From NCBI GenBank assembly GCA_963733845.1, contig CAVTEM010000007.1, positions 558,001 through 622,000 of the forward strand: a DNA stretch of 64,000 bases, read 5' to 3'. A model generated the notes under the pieces. The model had not been told where the DNA came from, searched no databases, and saw only the letters and a program-made list of their open reading frames with translations. Shown here piece after piece: positions 55,738-63,842 of this stretch (positions within the stretch are counted from its first letter, which is position 1; each line of letters starts with the position of its first letter). The translations under genes were made by a program, and so were the position numbers. Source of the stretch: DATFQE01 sp963733845 (lineage in GTDB: Bacteria > Actinomycetota > Thermoleophilia > Gaiellales > Gaiellaceae).

Positions 55738-56097
55738 CTAACGCTCGGGTTGCCGGTCGTGCCCGAAGAACCAGCGCTCGAGCTTCCGGAGCAGCTCATC
55801 GCGCTCGAACGGCGCCACGAGGTCCGCCCGGCCGTCCTGAGCGGAGACGCGCGAGTCGTCGGAGAGCGCGCCGTTCGCCACCTCGAGCGCGTCCTCCAGC
55901 TCGTAGCCCTCGAAGAGGTAGTCGTCGCGCCTGGGCTCGTCGCTCGACCGGTGCTGCGGGTTGACCGCGCGGCCGACCGCCCAGACCGCACCCTGGCGCC
56001 GCTCGATCCAGATCACGATCCGTTCCTCGACCCCGTTCTCGTCCACGCCGCTCAGCGTTCGTTCCGCAAACCTCGCCGGGGACGCCTTGAGGCGCAT
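55738..56097 (-). CDS. Conserved hypothetical protein
   Basis: 119 residues from an ATG at 56097. A beta-rich first half (LKASPARFAERTLSGVDENG, VIWIERRQGAVWAVGRAVNP) leads into helices (FEGYELEDALEVANGALSDD, LVAPFERDELLRKLERWFF). No recognised family. It is divergent from the 84-residue gene, whose promoter overlaps its start codon, and lies 11 bases upstream of mqnD, so it may be co-transcribed with it. Confidence 0.55.
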   Translation of the reverse strand: MRLKASPARFAERTLSGVDENGVEERIVIWIERRQGAVWAVGRAVNPQHRSSDEPRRDDYLFEGYELEDALEVANGALSDDSRVSAQDGRADLVAPFERDELLRKLERWFFGHDRQPER

Positions 56098-56114
56098 CGC
56101 GGCAAGGATACAAT
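56087..56114 (+). promoter_or_regulatory. Promoter of the 84-residue gene, possibly leaderless
   Basis: TTGAGG (56087-56092), 16-base spacer, TACAAT (56109-56114), with the GTG start codon beginning 7 bases after the -10. The transcript would start at or very near the start codon, as in leaderless actinobacterial genes; no Shine-Dalgarno is seen. Confidence 0.5.
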
Positions 56115-56121
56115 CGCCGCC

Positions 56122-56376
56122 GTGACCAAGCTCTCCGAGCTCTTCCGGAACCCGTTCTCGTTCCTGTTCGCCCGCAGCTCGAACGAGGAGCGCGTCGCCG
56201 CCTACGTCATCCGCGAGCACGAGCGCGGGCGGCCGCTGTCGGAGATCCTCGAGGACCCGTACGTCCGCAACCGGACGACCCCGCGGGAGCGTGACCGCCT
56301 GCTGGACCGGCCGGAGCTGATTCGCGCGATCGGCGACGACGTGATCACGTCGGTGCGCGGGACCGAAACCAGCTAG
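56122..56376 (+). CDS. Conserved hypothetical small protein
   Basis: 84 residues from a GTG at 56122: KLSELFRNPFSFLFARSSNE, VAAYVIREHERGRPLSEILE, DPYVRNRTTPRERDRLLDRP, ELIRAIGDDVITSVRG. It is predicted to be helical and charged. No family recognised. It has its own likely leaderless promoter and is convergent with the ornithine cyclodeaminase-like gene (4-base overlap). Confidence 0.6.
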   Translation: MTKLSELFRNPFSFLFARSSNEERVAAYVIREHERGRPLSEILEDPYVRNRTTPRERDRLLDRPELIRAIGDDVITSVRGTETS

Positions 56377-57302
56377 ACGGTCTGCCCGACTCCGCGCTCG
56401 CGCGCGCGTGCCAGCGCCTCGGCGCCGATCGCGACATCCCAGGCCGCGATCCCGTTCGACTTGAAGACGACGATGTCGTCGTCGGACTGGCGGCCCTGCA
56501 GCTCGCCGCTGACGACCTCGTGGAGCTCGTGCACCTCGAGCCAGTCCAGCACGCCGGCCTTCACCGGGTCGATCAGGTCGCCCGACTCGAGCCGCGACTG
56601 CTCGCGCGAGTCGCAGCAGACGAAGCCGGCGCGCTCCAGCACGACGTTGTCGAGCTCCCGCTGGCGGGGGTCGTTCGCGCCCACCGCGCAGACGAGCGCC
56701 CCGGGTCGCAGCCACTCGCCTCGCAGCACCGGGTCGCGCGAGGTGGTCACGGTCACGACCACGTCCGCGTCGGCGGCCTCCCGGTGCGACTCCGCGGGCT
56801 CGGCGCCGACCTTGGCGCAGAAGGCCTGCAGCCGCTCCTCGGTCCGGCAGTAGGCGACGACCGACTCGATCGACGGCAGCGCAGCACGAATGCACTGCAC
56901 CTGCGTCTCGGCCTGGAACCCGCACCCGATCACCCCCAGGCTGCTGCTCCCGGCGCGTGCGAGGTGGCGCGCCGCGACGCCGCTGGCGGCGCCGGTCCGG
57001 AGCTGCCCGAGCCTGTTGGCCTCGATCACCGCGGCGAGCTCTCCCTGCGCGACGTCGAAGAGGAGGACGACGAACGGCGTGCCGGCCGAGACCCACACAT
57101 AGGACTTCACGCCGGCGAGCCCGAGCTCGGAGTCGACCGCCGACATGACGGCGAACGCGCCGTCCCCCGCCGGCTGGCGCGTGCGCGGCCGGATGTCGAT
57201 CGCGCCCGTAGCCTGCCGCCGGAAGCACTCCTCGATCGGATCGAGCGCGTCCTCGGGCGCCAGCAGCGAGTGGATGTCGGCTTCCGTCAGGTAGAGCGGC
57301 AC
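56373..57302 (-). CDS. Ornithine cyclodeaminase / mu-crystallin family protein
   Basis: 309 residues. Family segments: IRPRTRQPAGDGAFAVMSAV, VKSYVWVSAGTPFVVLLFDV, AVIEANRLGQLRTGAASGVAAR, the Rossmann motif LGVIGCGFQAETQVQCIRA, VCAVGANDPRQRELDNVVLE and the late VFKSNGIAAWDVAIG. Members include ornithine cyclodeaminase, alanine dehydrogenase and ketimine reductases; which applies is not clear. It is followed upstream by DUF421 in the same direction. Confidence 0.85.
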   Translation of the reverse strand: MPLYLTEADIHSLLAPEDALDPIEECFRRQATGAIDIRPRTRQPAGDGAFAVMSAVDSELGLAGVKSYVWVSAGTPFVVLLFDVAQGELAAVIEANRLGQLRTGAASGVAARHLARAGSSSLGVIGCGFQAETQVQCIRAALPSIESVVAYCRTEERLQAFCAKVGAEPAESHREAADADVVVTVTTSRDPVLRGEWLRPGALVCAVGANDPRQRELDNVVLERAGFVCCDSREQSRLESGDLIDPVKAGVLDWLEVHELHEVVSGELQGRQSDDDIVVFKSNGIAAWDVAIGAEALARARERGVGQTV

Positions 57303-57311
57303 GGGTGGAGC

Positions 57312-57761
57312 CTAGGACGTTCGCTGCCGCGGGATGAAGCTGATCTGACCGCTCGTCTCCAGCACCGCCCACTGAACGTCGTCGAGCGAGCCGAACTGCT
57401 GTCCGCGCGCGAGCGCAGCGAGCTCCTCGTGCGTGATCCGGTTGCGGCGCAGGTTGCGGTCGATCGTCTTGCCGTCCTGGACGACGATCACCGGCTCGCC
57501 CTCGAGGATCGGCCGCAGCGAGGGGAAGCGGAAGTTCGTGTACGAGAGGGCGACGGTCAGCAGGGCGACCGTCGAGCCGACGAGCATCATCCCCGTGACC
57601 GAGAAGTCGTTCTGCGTGATCCCTTGCTGGACCAGGTCGCCGATCATCACGAGCATGATCAGGTCGAACGGCTCCAGGCTGGACAGCTCGCGCCGGCCGA
57701 CGATCCGCGTCAGCGCGAAGACGAAGAGGAAGCCGACGAATGCGCGGATGACCAGGTCCAT
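57312..57761 (-). CDS. DUF421 (YetF-like) membrane protein
   Basis: 149 residues. Two or three N-terminal helices include the family signature ALTRIVGRRELSSLEPFDLIM and MIGDLVQQGITQNDFSV, followed by a cytoplasmic YetF-like domain (LRPILEGEPVIVVQDGKTID, LRRNRITHEELAALARGQQF). The family is widespread, of uncertain role, sometimes linked to spore germination in Bacillus. It lies 3 bases after the stop of the upstream gene. Confidence 0.85.
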   Translation of the reverse strand: MDLVIRAFVGFLFVFALTRIVGRRELSSLEPFDLIMLVMIGDLVQQGITQNDFSVTGMMLVGSTVALLTVALSYTNFRFPSLRPILEGEPVIVVQDGKTIDRNLRRNRITHEELAALARGQQFGSLDDVQWAVLETSGQISFIPRQRTS

Positions 57762-57764
57762 GGC

Positions 57765-58290
57765 TTACGGGAAGACCGTCACGCTCCGGTCGATGGCCAG
57801 TAGCCGCTCCTCGCCGTCGTAGAGCTCGACGTCCTGCGAGCGGTGACCCACGTTCGTCGGGTTGGCCTGGAACTGGAGGAAGAGCAGGTACTCGCCGCCG
57901 GCCCGGATCCGGCCGAGCTCGAGCGCGTAGCGGCCGTCGCGGCTCGCCTCGCCGACCGGGCTCGGCGCGACCGTGTTCAGGGTCATGCCCTCGAGCCAGC
58001 CGGGATCGAGCACGAGCGTCGCCTCCCTGATCTCGCGCCGCGCGTGGATGTGAAAGCGCGACTCGAAGATGAGCCCGCTGCGCAACCGCGGCGGCGAGTA
58101 GACGTCGAGCCGGACGACCGCGCTCTCGGCCGTCATCGGTGCTCGGCCGCTGGCCGAAGACGTTCGCGAGCGCGAGCAGGCAGAACAGGCCGAGCAGCGA
58201 GAGCAGTACCCAGCGCACGATCGGCCGGCGCTCGCGGCCGCGCAGATCGCGGTGGTGCGCCAGCGTGAGCTGGTCCGGCACATCGGCCAC
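57765..58290 (-). CDS. Membrane-anchored hypothetical protein (frameshifted)
   Basis: 174 residues after correction. One N-terminal helix (RPIVRWVLLSLLGLFCLLALANVF) anchors a beta-rich extracytoplasmic domain: VVRLDVYSPPRLRSGLIFES, FHIHARREIREATLVLDPGW, RIRAGGEYLLFLQFQANPTN, LYDGEERLLAIDRSVTVFP. One extra base near 58138 separates helix from domain. The domain looks like an immunoglobulin-like fold, without known family. It ends 3 bases before DUF421. Confidence 0.6.
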
Positions 58291-58328
58291 GTGCGTCGAG
58301 TTCGGCGCGACAAGTACGCGTTCCCTCC

Positions 58329-59223
58329 GTGCGCGCCGCCGTGATCCACGAGACGGGCCCGCCCGAGGTGATCCGGATCGAAGAGGTCCCCGACCCCGAG
58401 CCCGGCGAGGGCGAGGTGCTCGTCCGAGTCGCGGCCGCCGGCATCAACCGCTTCGACGTCAACCAGCGGAAGGGCGGCGCCTCCTCCTTCCCGCTGATCC
58501 TCGGTAATCCCGGCGACGCCGCCGGGACGCGCGCCGACACGGGCGAGCGCGTCGTCATCGCTGAGCGGCAAGGGGACGTACGCCGAGCTGACGGTCGCGG
58601 CGGAGGAGAACGTGTACGCCCTGCCCGACGGAGTCGAGCCCGCCGTCGCCGCGAGCGTGCCGACCCCGTATCGGACCGCCTGGTGGGGCGTTGTCGGGCG
58701 CGGGGAGCTGGCGTCGGGCCAGACGCTCTTCGTCCAGGGCGGCTCGAGCAGCACGGGCCAGGCCGCAATCGACATCGGCCGCTCGCTCGGCGCCACCGTG
58801 TACGCGACGGGAAGCGCAGGCACGCACGACCGCCTGCGGGAGCTCGGCGCCGAGGCGCTCGCCTATGACGACCCGCGCGTCGCCGAGCTCGAGGCAGACG
58901 TCGTCTGGGAGCCGCTCGGCGCTCGCACATTCGAGCGGAGCGTCGCCGCGCTCGGGCGCGAAGGGCGGCTGATCACACCCGGAGCGGTCGGCGATCCGAT
59001 GGTCTCGTTCAGCATCTGGGGGATCGTCGGCAAGCGCGCGCGCATCGAGGGCATCGCCGGCCAGGCGGCGCCGCGAGAGGTGCTCGAGAGCCTGGTCGCG
59101 GCGCTCGCACGCGGCGAGCTCCACCCGTGGGTCGAGCGCGAGCTGCCGCTCGACGAAGCGGCCGAGGCTCACCGTCTCGTCGAGGGCGGCGAGGTGACCG
59201 GCCGCGTCGTCCTCAGGCCCTAG
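58329..59223 (+). CDS. Zinc-free medium-chain oxidoreductase, quinone oxidoreductase-like (frameshifted)
   Basis: 297 residues after correction. The N-terminal GroES-like part is VIHETGPPEVIRIEEVPDPE with AAAGINRFDVNQRKG, and the NADPH site reads TLFVQGGSSSTGQAAIDIGR (G-G-x-x-x-x-G variant), which matches quinone oxidoreductase/crotonyl-CoA reductase relatives without zinc ligands. One extra base near 58563 breaks ERVVIASGKGTYAELTVAAE. It also appears shorter than the usual 320 residues. GTG start at 58329, divergent from the membrane-anchored protein gene; the tRNA-Arg gene follows. Confidence 0.78.
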
Positions 59224-59250
59224 GAGCGCCGCTAGACTGGGGCGCGCTAC

Positions 59251-59323
59251 GCGCCCGTAGCTCAGGGGATAGAGCGCTGCCCTGCGGAGGCAGAGGTCGC
59301 AAGTTCGAATCTTGCCGGGCGCA
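59251..59323 (+). tRNA. tRNA-Arg (anticodon GCG)
   Basis: Full cloverleaf: acceptor GCGCCCG / CGGGCGC, D-arm GCTC-AGGGGATA-GAGC, anticodon stem CTGCC / GGCAG with loop CTGCGGA (anticodon GCG, reading CGC), T-arm GCAAG-TTCGAAT-CTTGC, discriminator A. The CCA end is not encoded. A likely TAGACT -10 lies upstream. Confidence 0.93.
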
Positions 59324-59344
59324 CTTTCGCCGCGTCCGTGAAAG

Positions 59345-59689
59345 CTAGGCGTCCGCTGCTGTCCCGACCTGGTCGCGCCGCCGCTCCGCCCGGCGTCGCT
59401 TCCTCCGCTGCAGCATGAGCAGGTGCCTGCCGAAGAGCACCGGTGCGGAAATCAACAGTCCGAGGACGCCACCGAAGAAGACGGCTATCTGCGTGTCCTC
59501 GGAGACGCTCGAGTAGAACCGGTCGCTCAACCCGAGGACCAGAACGCCGAGAATCAGCGCGACCGGCAAGAGCAATGTCCAGAACCGGCCCACAATCGCA
59601 GCCAGAAGCACGCAGGCGATGAAGACCACCCAGATGAGCGGGGCCAGATCGTAGGAGTCGGAGGCCAGGGCAGGCGTCAGCCCTGGCAT
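59345..59689 (-). CDS. Small membrane protein, unknown
   Basis: 114 residues with three hydrophobic helices (LAPLIWVVFIACVLLAAIVG, FWTLLLPVALILGVLVLGLS, IAVFFGGVLGLLISAPVLFG) and a basic C-terminal tail (LMLQRRKRRRAERRRDQ). The topology resembles small inner-membrane proteins of no assigned function. It follows the ygfZ gene by 4 bases, so it is probably in the same unit. Confidence 0.65.
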   Translation of the reverse strand: MPGLTPALASDSYDLAPLIWVVFIACVLLAAIVGRFWTLLLPVALILGVLVLGLSDRFYSSVSEDTQIAVFFGGVLGLLISAPVLFGRHLLMLQRRKRRRAERRRDQVGTAADA

Positions 59690-59693
59690 CTTC

Positions 59694-60479
59694 TCAGGAC
59701 GGCCCGGTCGATCGCACGCGCGCTTGCCGCCCCTCGACGACGAGGTCGGCGCCGGCCTCGACCTCCTTGCGGACGTAGCCGAGCCCGAGCCCCGGAACCG
59801 AGCTCGTGACGCGCCCCACGGCCTTCTCGCCCAGCCGAAGCTCAGCCTCGACGGCCGGCGCGTGGTCGTCCTCGAGCTCCAGTACGACGAGCCGCCGGTT
59901 CGCCTGGCCGCGGTAGTGGAGGCGGGCGATCGGCTCCTGCCCGGGGTAGCAGCCCTTGGTGAAGGAGACGGCCCGGTCGGTCAGACCCGCCTCGGCCGGC
60001 AGCACGCGGTCGTCGATCTCGCGCCCGAAGCGTGGGGTGGCGGCCTCGATTCGGAGCCGCTCGAGCTCTTCGGAGTCGTGGTCGGCCTCCAGATCGAGGA
60101 CCTCGCGCGCAGGCACGCCGTAGTCGGTCGTCGGGATCCCCTCGCCCTCGCCGAGCACGATCGCCGAGGTGTGCTCCTCCGGCTCGATCTCGCACTTCGC
60201 CGCGAAGCGGGTGCGCAGGAGCTGCGAGCGAACGGTCTCGCCCAGCTCGGGCTCCGTGAGCAGGAGGAAGTCGTCCTCGCCGCGCCGCAGGACGACGAGC
60301 GGCGCGATCACGCGCGCCTTCGGGGTCAGCAGCAGGGCCTCTCGCGCCTCGCCCTCGGCCAGGTTCGCCACCTCGTTCGAGACCATCCGCTCCAGGTAGT
60401 CGGCGGCGTCCGGGCCGGCCACCCGGACGTAGGAGCGAGGCCGTCGATACGTGCCGGTGAGGACGGAGATCGAGTCCAC
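59694..60479 (-). CDS. ygfZ: YgfZ/GcvT-like folate-binding protein
   Basis: 261 residues with the family hallmark FTKGCYPGQEPIARLHYRG (KGCYxGQE), preceded by LERMVSNEVANLAEGEAREA and LLTPKARVIAPLVVLR. YgfZ binds tetrahydrofolate and helps assemble or repair certain iron-sulfur enzymes. ATG at 60479, divergent from the sulfite-oxidase-like gene. Confidence 0.9.
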   Translation of the reverse strand: MDSISVLTGTYRRPRSYVRVAGPDAADYLERMVSNEVANLAEGEAREALLLTPKARVIAPLVVLRRGEDDFLLLTEPELGETVRSQLLRTRFAAKCEIEPEEHTSAIVLGEGEGIPTTDYGVPAREVLDLEADHDSEELERLRIEAATPRFGREIDDRVLPAEAGLTDRAVSFTKGCYPGQEPIARLHYRGQANRRLVVLELEDDHAPAVEAELRLGEKAVGRVTSSVPGLGLGYVRKEVEAGADLVVEGRQARVRSTGPS

Positions 60480-60499
60480 GCATCTAGTGTAGGGAGCCG

Positions 60500-61105
60500 A
60501 TGTTCCGCTCCCGCGCCGAGAGGAAGGTCGCGGACGCCGGCTACGACCCGGCCCGCCTGCCGCCCGGTCAGTATCTGACGGAGAAGTGGCCCGTGCTGCA
60601 CGCGGGCAGCGTCCCGAACACCGACCTGGCCACCTGGGACTTCCGCGTCTTCGGCGAGGTGGAGAGCCCCGTCACGCTCTCGTGGGACGAGCTCCAGGAG
60701 CTGCCGAGCACCGAGATCGAGCTCGACATCCACTGCGTCACGCGCTGGAGCCGCTTCGACGCGCGCTTCCGCGGCGTCCACTGGAGCGAGCTCGCGAAGC
60801 TCGCGGGGCCCAGGCCGGGCGGCCGCTACGTGGTCGCCCACGCCGAGCAGGGCTTCACCGCGAATGTGCCCCTGCGTGCGCTCGAGGACGAGAACGCGCT
60901 GATCGCCTACGAGGCCGACGGCGAGCCGCTCACCCCCGACCACGGTTGGCCGCTTCGGCTCGTGATCCCGTCCAAGTACTTCTGGAAGAGCGCCAAGTGG
61001 CTGCGCGGGATCGAGCTCAGATCGAGCGATCAGCCCGGCTTCTGGGAGCGCTACGGCTACCACAACGACGCCGACTACTGGAAGGAAGAGCGCTACGCGT
61101 TCTGA
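60500..61105 (+). CDS. Sulfite oxidase-like molybdopterin oxidoreductase
   Basis: 201 residues of the molybdopterin-binding oxidoreductase family: WPVLHAGSVPNTDLATWDFR, LPSTEIELDIHCVTRWSRFD with the conserved Cys that coordinates Mo, RYVVAHAEQGFTANVPLRAL and GWPLRLVIPSKYFWKSAKWL. There is no Tat signal at the N-terminus, so this short form is probably cytoplasmic. The substrate is unknown. It is divergent from ygfZ and followed by a terminator. Confidence 0.85.
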   Translation: MFRSRAERKVADAGYDPARLPPGQYLTEKWPVLHAGSVPNTDLATWDFRVFGEVESPVTLSWDELQELPSTEIELDIHCVTRWSRFDARFRGVHWSELAKLAGPRPGGRYVVAHAEQGFTANVPLRALEDENALIAYEADGEPLTPDHGWPLRLVIPSKYFWKSAKWLRGIELRSSDQPGFWERYGYHNDADYWKEERYAF

Positions 61106-61123
61106 CACTGCCTCCTGAAACGG

Positions 61124-61149
61124 GAAACGGCCCTGTTGGGGGCCGTTTC
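61124..61149 (+). terminator. Hairpin terminator after sulfite-oxidase-like gene
   Basis: Perfect 10-base inverted repeat GAAACGGCCC / GGGCCGTTTC with a 6-base loop, 18 bases beyond the stop codon of the sulfite-oxidase-like gene. Confidence 0.7.
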
Positions 61150-61225
61150 GCGAGGGGTGGGGGAGGTGGTAGCCCAGGTATCGGCGCCCGGAGTGCGAGG
61201 CGCGATCCCCCGTTCTAGGGAAATG

Positions 61226-61252
61226 AAAAGGGCCGGCTGAGCCGGCCCTTTT
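61226..61252. terminator. Terminator of groESL
   Basis: Perfect 12-base inverted repeat AAAAGGGCCGGC / GCCGGCCCTTTT with loop TGA and A/T tracts on both sides, 26 bases beyond the groEL stop; a classic intrinsic terminator that would work in both directions. Confidence 0.9.
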
Positions 61253-61278
61253 CGAGTCGAGCTCCCTCGCGGGAGTCG

Positions 61279-62902
61279 TTACATCATCCCGCCCATGTCG
61301 GGCATGCCCGCGCCGGCAGCTGCGCCGGCCTTCTCGGGCGCCTCGGCCACGACGGCCTCGGTGGTGAGGATGTTCTTGGCGATCGACGCGGCGTTCTGCA
61401 GCGCCGAGCGCGTGACCATCGTCGGGTCGATGATCCCCGACTTGACGAGGTCCTCGATCTCGCCCGTGTCGACGTTCAGGCCGTGGCCCTTCGGGGCCTG
61501 GCGGACCTTGTCGACGACGACCGAGCCCTCGAGCCCGGCGTTGTCGGCGAGCTGCCGCACCGGCTCCTCGAGCGCACGCACGATGATCTGCGCGCCGGTC
61601 TTCTCGTCGCCCTCGAACTTGTCGACCTTGACCGACTCGATCGCGTTCAGGAGCGCGACGCCGCCGCCGGGGACGATGCCCTCCTCGAGGGCGGCCCGGG
61701 TGGCCTGCAGCGCGTCCTCGACGCGGTGCTTCTTCTCCTTCATCTCGGTCTCGGTCGCAGCGCCGACCTTGACGACGGCGACGCCGCCGGCCAGCTTCGC
61801 GAGCCGCTCCTGGAGCTTCTCGCGGTCGAAGTCGGAGTCGGTGTTCTCGATCTCCGCCTTCAGCTGCTTGATCCGAGACTTGATCGCCTCGGCCTCGCCG
61901 GCGCCGTCGATGATCGTGGTCGTGTCCTTCGTGACCACGACGCGGCGGGCATGGCCGAGCTGGGAGAGCTTCGTGTTCTCGAGCTTGAGACCCATCTCCT
62001 CGGTGATCACCTCGGCGCCGCTGAGGATCGCGATGTCCTCGAGCATGCGCTTGCGGCGGTCACCGAAGCCCGGCGCCTTGACGGCGACGGCGGTGAAGGT
62101 CCCACGCAGCTTGTTCACGACGACCGTCGCGAGCGCCTCGCCCTCGACGTCCTCGGACACGATCAGCAGCGGGCGGCCCGCCTGGATCACGGCCTCGAGC
62201 ACCGGCAGCAGGTCCTTGACGGCCCCGATCTTCTGGTTCGCGACCAGGATGTACGGGTCCTCGAGCACGGCCTCCATGCGCTCGGCGTCGGTGATCATGT
62301 ACGGGGACAGGTAGCCCTTGTCGAACTGCATGCCCTCGGTGAACTCGAGCTCGAGCCCGAAGGTCTGGCCCTCCTCGACGTTCACGACGCCGTCCTTGCC
62401 GACCTTGTCGATCGAATCGGCGATCACGTCGCCGATCTCGCGCTCACGAGCCGAGATCGTGGCGACCCGGGCGATGTCCTCCTTGCCCGAGATCTCCTTC
62501 GACTGCACTTCAGGTCTCGACGACCTGGTCGACGGCGCCCTCGATGCCGCGCTTGAGGCCCATCGGGTTCGCGCCCGCGGCCACGTTCTTCAGGCCCTCG
62601 CGCACGATCGCCTGGGCGAGGACGGTCGCGGTCGTGGTGCCGTCGCCCGCGACGTCGTTGGTCGCCGTGGCGACCTCGCGCACGAGCTGGGCGCCCTGGT
62701 TCTCGAAGACGTCCTCGACCTCGATCTCACGCGCGATCGTGACGCCGTCGTTGGTGATCGTGGGCGCGCCGAACTTCTTGTCGAGCACGACGTAGCGCCC
62801 CTTCGGGCCAAGGGTGACCTTGACCGCGTCGGCGAGGATGTTCACGCCGCGCTCGAGCGAGCGGCGCGCATCCTCGTTGAACTTCAGTTCCTTGTGAGCC
62901 AT
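61279..62902 (-). CDS. groEL: Chaperonin GroEL (frameshifted)
   Basis: 60-kDa chaperonin, 540 residues after correction. It refolds proteins in a 14-subunit barrel with GroES. N-terminal DAVKVTLGPKGRYVVLDKKF, NDVAGDGTTTATVLAQAI (nucleotide site), then TEGMQFDKGYLSPYM, AVKAPGFGDRRKRMLED, EGIVPGGGVALLNAIE and the C-terminal MPDMGGMM tail. An extra base at about 62511 puts a TGA (62510-62512) in the frame after AVDQVVET; removing it gives VVETEVQSKEISGKEDIARV. An essential gene broken in this way points to a sequence error, not biology. 24 bases behind groES. Confidence 0.95.
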
Positions 62903-62926
62903 GTGTCTCTCTTTCTCTCTCCGGAG

Positions 62927-63244
62927 TTACGCGGTGGCGCCGGCGGGCTCGCGGTCGCCGACGACCTTGGCGAGCACGTCGGACTCGCGCAGGATCAGGT
63001 AGTCGTCGGTGCCGAGCTTGATCTCGGTGCCGCCGTACTTCGAGAAGATGATCTCGTCACCGTCCTCGAGGTCCATCTTGATGTACTCGCCGTCTTCGTC
63101 GCGGGGGCCCGGGCCGACCGCGAGGACGCGGCCGCGCTGCGGCTTCTCCTTCGCGGTGTCGGGCAGGACGATCCCGCTCGTGGTCGTCTCCTCCTCCTCG
63201 AGGACCTCGACGATCAGGCGATCACCCAGAGGCTGTAGGTTCAT
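62927..63244 (-). CDS. groES: Co-chaperonin GroES
   Basis: 105 residues with the family core LQPLGDRLIVEVLEEEETTT, SGIVLPDTAKEKPQRGRVLA and DEIIFSKYGGTEIKLGTDDY. A slightly longer C-terminus (KVVGDREPAGATA) follows the usual end. Ribosome site GGAGG. It forms an operon with groEL under a CIRCE operator. Confidence 0.96.
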   Translation of the reverse strand: MNLQPLGDRLIVEVLEEEETTTSGIVLPDTAKEKPQRGRVLAVGPGPRDEDGEYIKMDLEDGDEIIFSKYGGTEIKLGTDDYLILRESDVLAKVVGDREPAGATA

Positions 63245-63280
63245 GCAATGTCCTCCAGTCCAGACTTTGTGACACTTCCT

Positions 63281-63303
63281 GGCACTCTAGCCTTACGAGT
63301 GCC
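63281..63303. promoter_or_regulatory. CIRCE operator of groESL
   Basis: GGCACTC, exactly nine bases, GAGTGCC: the inverted repeat bound by the HrcA repressor (consensus TTAGCACTC-N9-GAGTGCTAA). It lies 37 bases before the groES ATG, so heat-shock control of groESL by HrcA is expected; hrcA is not in the window. Confidence 0.9.
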
Positions 63304-63389
63304 GACGCAGTTTACAGTTACCGTTAGGGAGACGCAAACCGCTAAGACACGTTGGCGTGGCCGGGTTGTTACAAAGTCGTGGAGATCCT

Positions 63390-63830
63390 GTGCCTGCTGA
63401 GATCTCTTCCGGTGGAGTCCTTGTCCGGCGCTTGAAGGGCGAATGGGTCTTCGCCGCGATCCGGCCCAACGGCAAGCCCGAAGGGGTCTGGGCCTTGCCG
63501 AAGGGCCTCGTCGACCGGGGCGAGTCGGTCGAGGCGACGGCCCTGCGCGAGGTGGCCGAGGAGACGGGCGCCGAGGGGCGGTCCCTCGGCAAGCTCGGAG
63601 ACGTCCGCTACGTCTACTCGCGCGGCGGGCAGCGGATCTTCAAGGTCGTGAGCTTCTACCTCCTGCGCTACTCGCGCGGCCGGCTCGACGACCTCGCCCC
63701 CGAGCAGCGACGCGAGGTGGCGGAAGCGCGCTGGTTGCCGCTGGACGAGGCGGAGCGGCTGCTCGCTTACCGCGGCGAGCGCGAGATGGCCGAAAAGGCA
63801 CGTGCCCGCCTGGCAGACGACGCTCTATGA
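63390..63830 (+). CDS. NUDIX hydrolase
   Basis: 146 residues from GTG at 63390, preceded by GGAG at 5 bases; a start at 63357 is possible. NUDIX box GLVDRGESVEATALREVAEETGA is complete. N-terminal SSGGVLVRRLKGEWVFAAIR and the overall size resemble Ap4A/diadenosine-type or MutT-like hydrolases of actinobacteria. Divergent from groES. Confidence 0.88.
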   Translation: MPAEISSGGVLVRRLKGEWVFAAIRPNGKPEGVWALPKGLVDRGESVEATALREVAEETGAEGRSLGKLGDVRYVYSRGGQRIFKVVSFYLLRYSRGRLDDLAPEQRREVAEARWLPLDEAERLLAYRGEREMAEKARARLADDAL

Positions 63831-63842
63831 TTCGGCGCCGCC

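Noticed and set aside
62510..62512. In-frame TGA within groEL as possible selenocysteine or recoding
   Set aside because: The protein before and after the TGA is in two different frames, so an inserted base explains it; GroEL has no Cys or redox role at this place.
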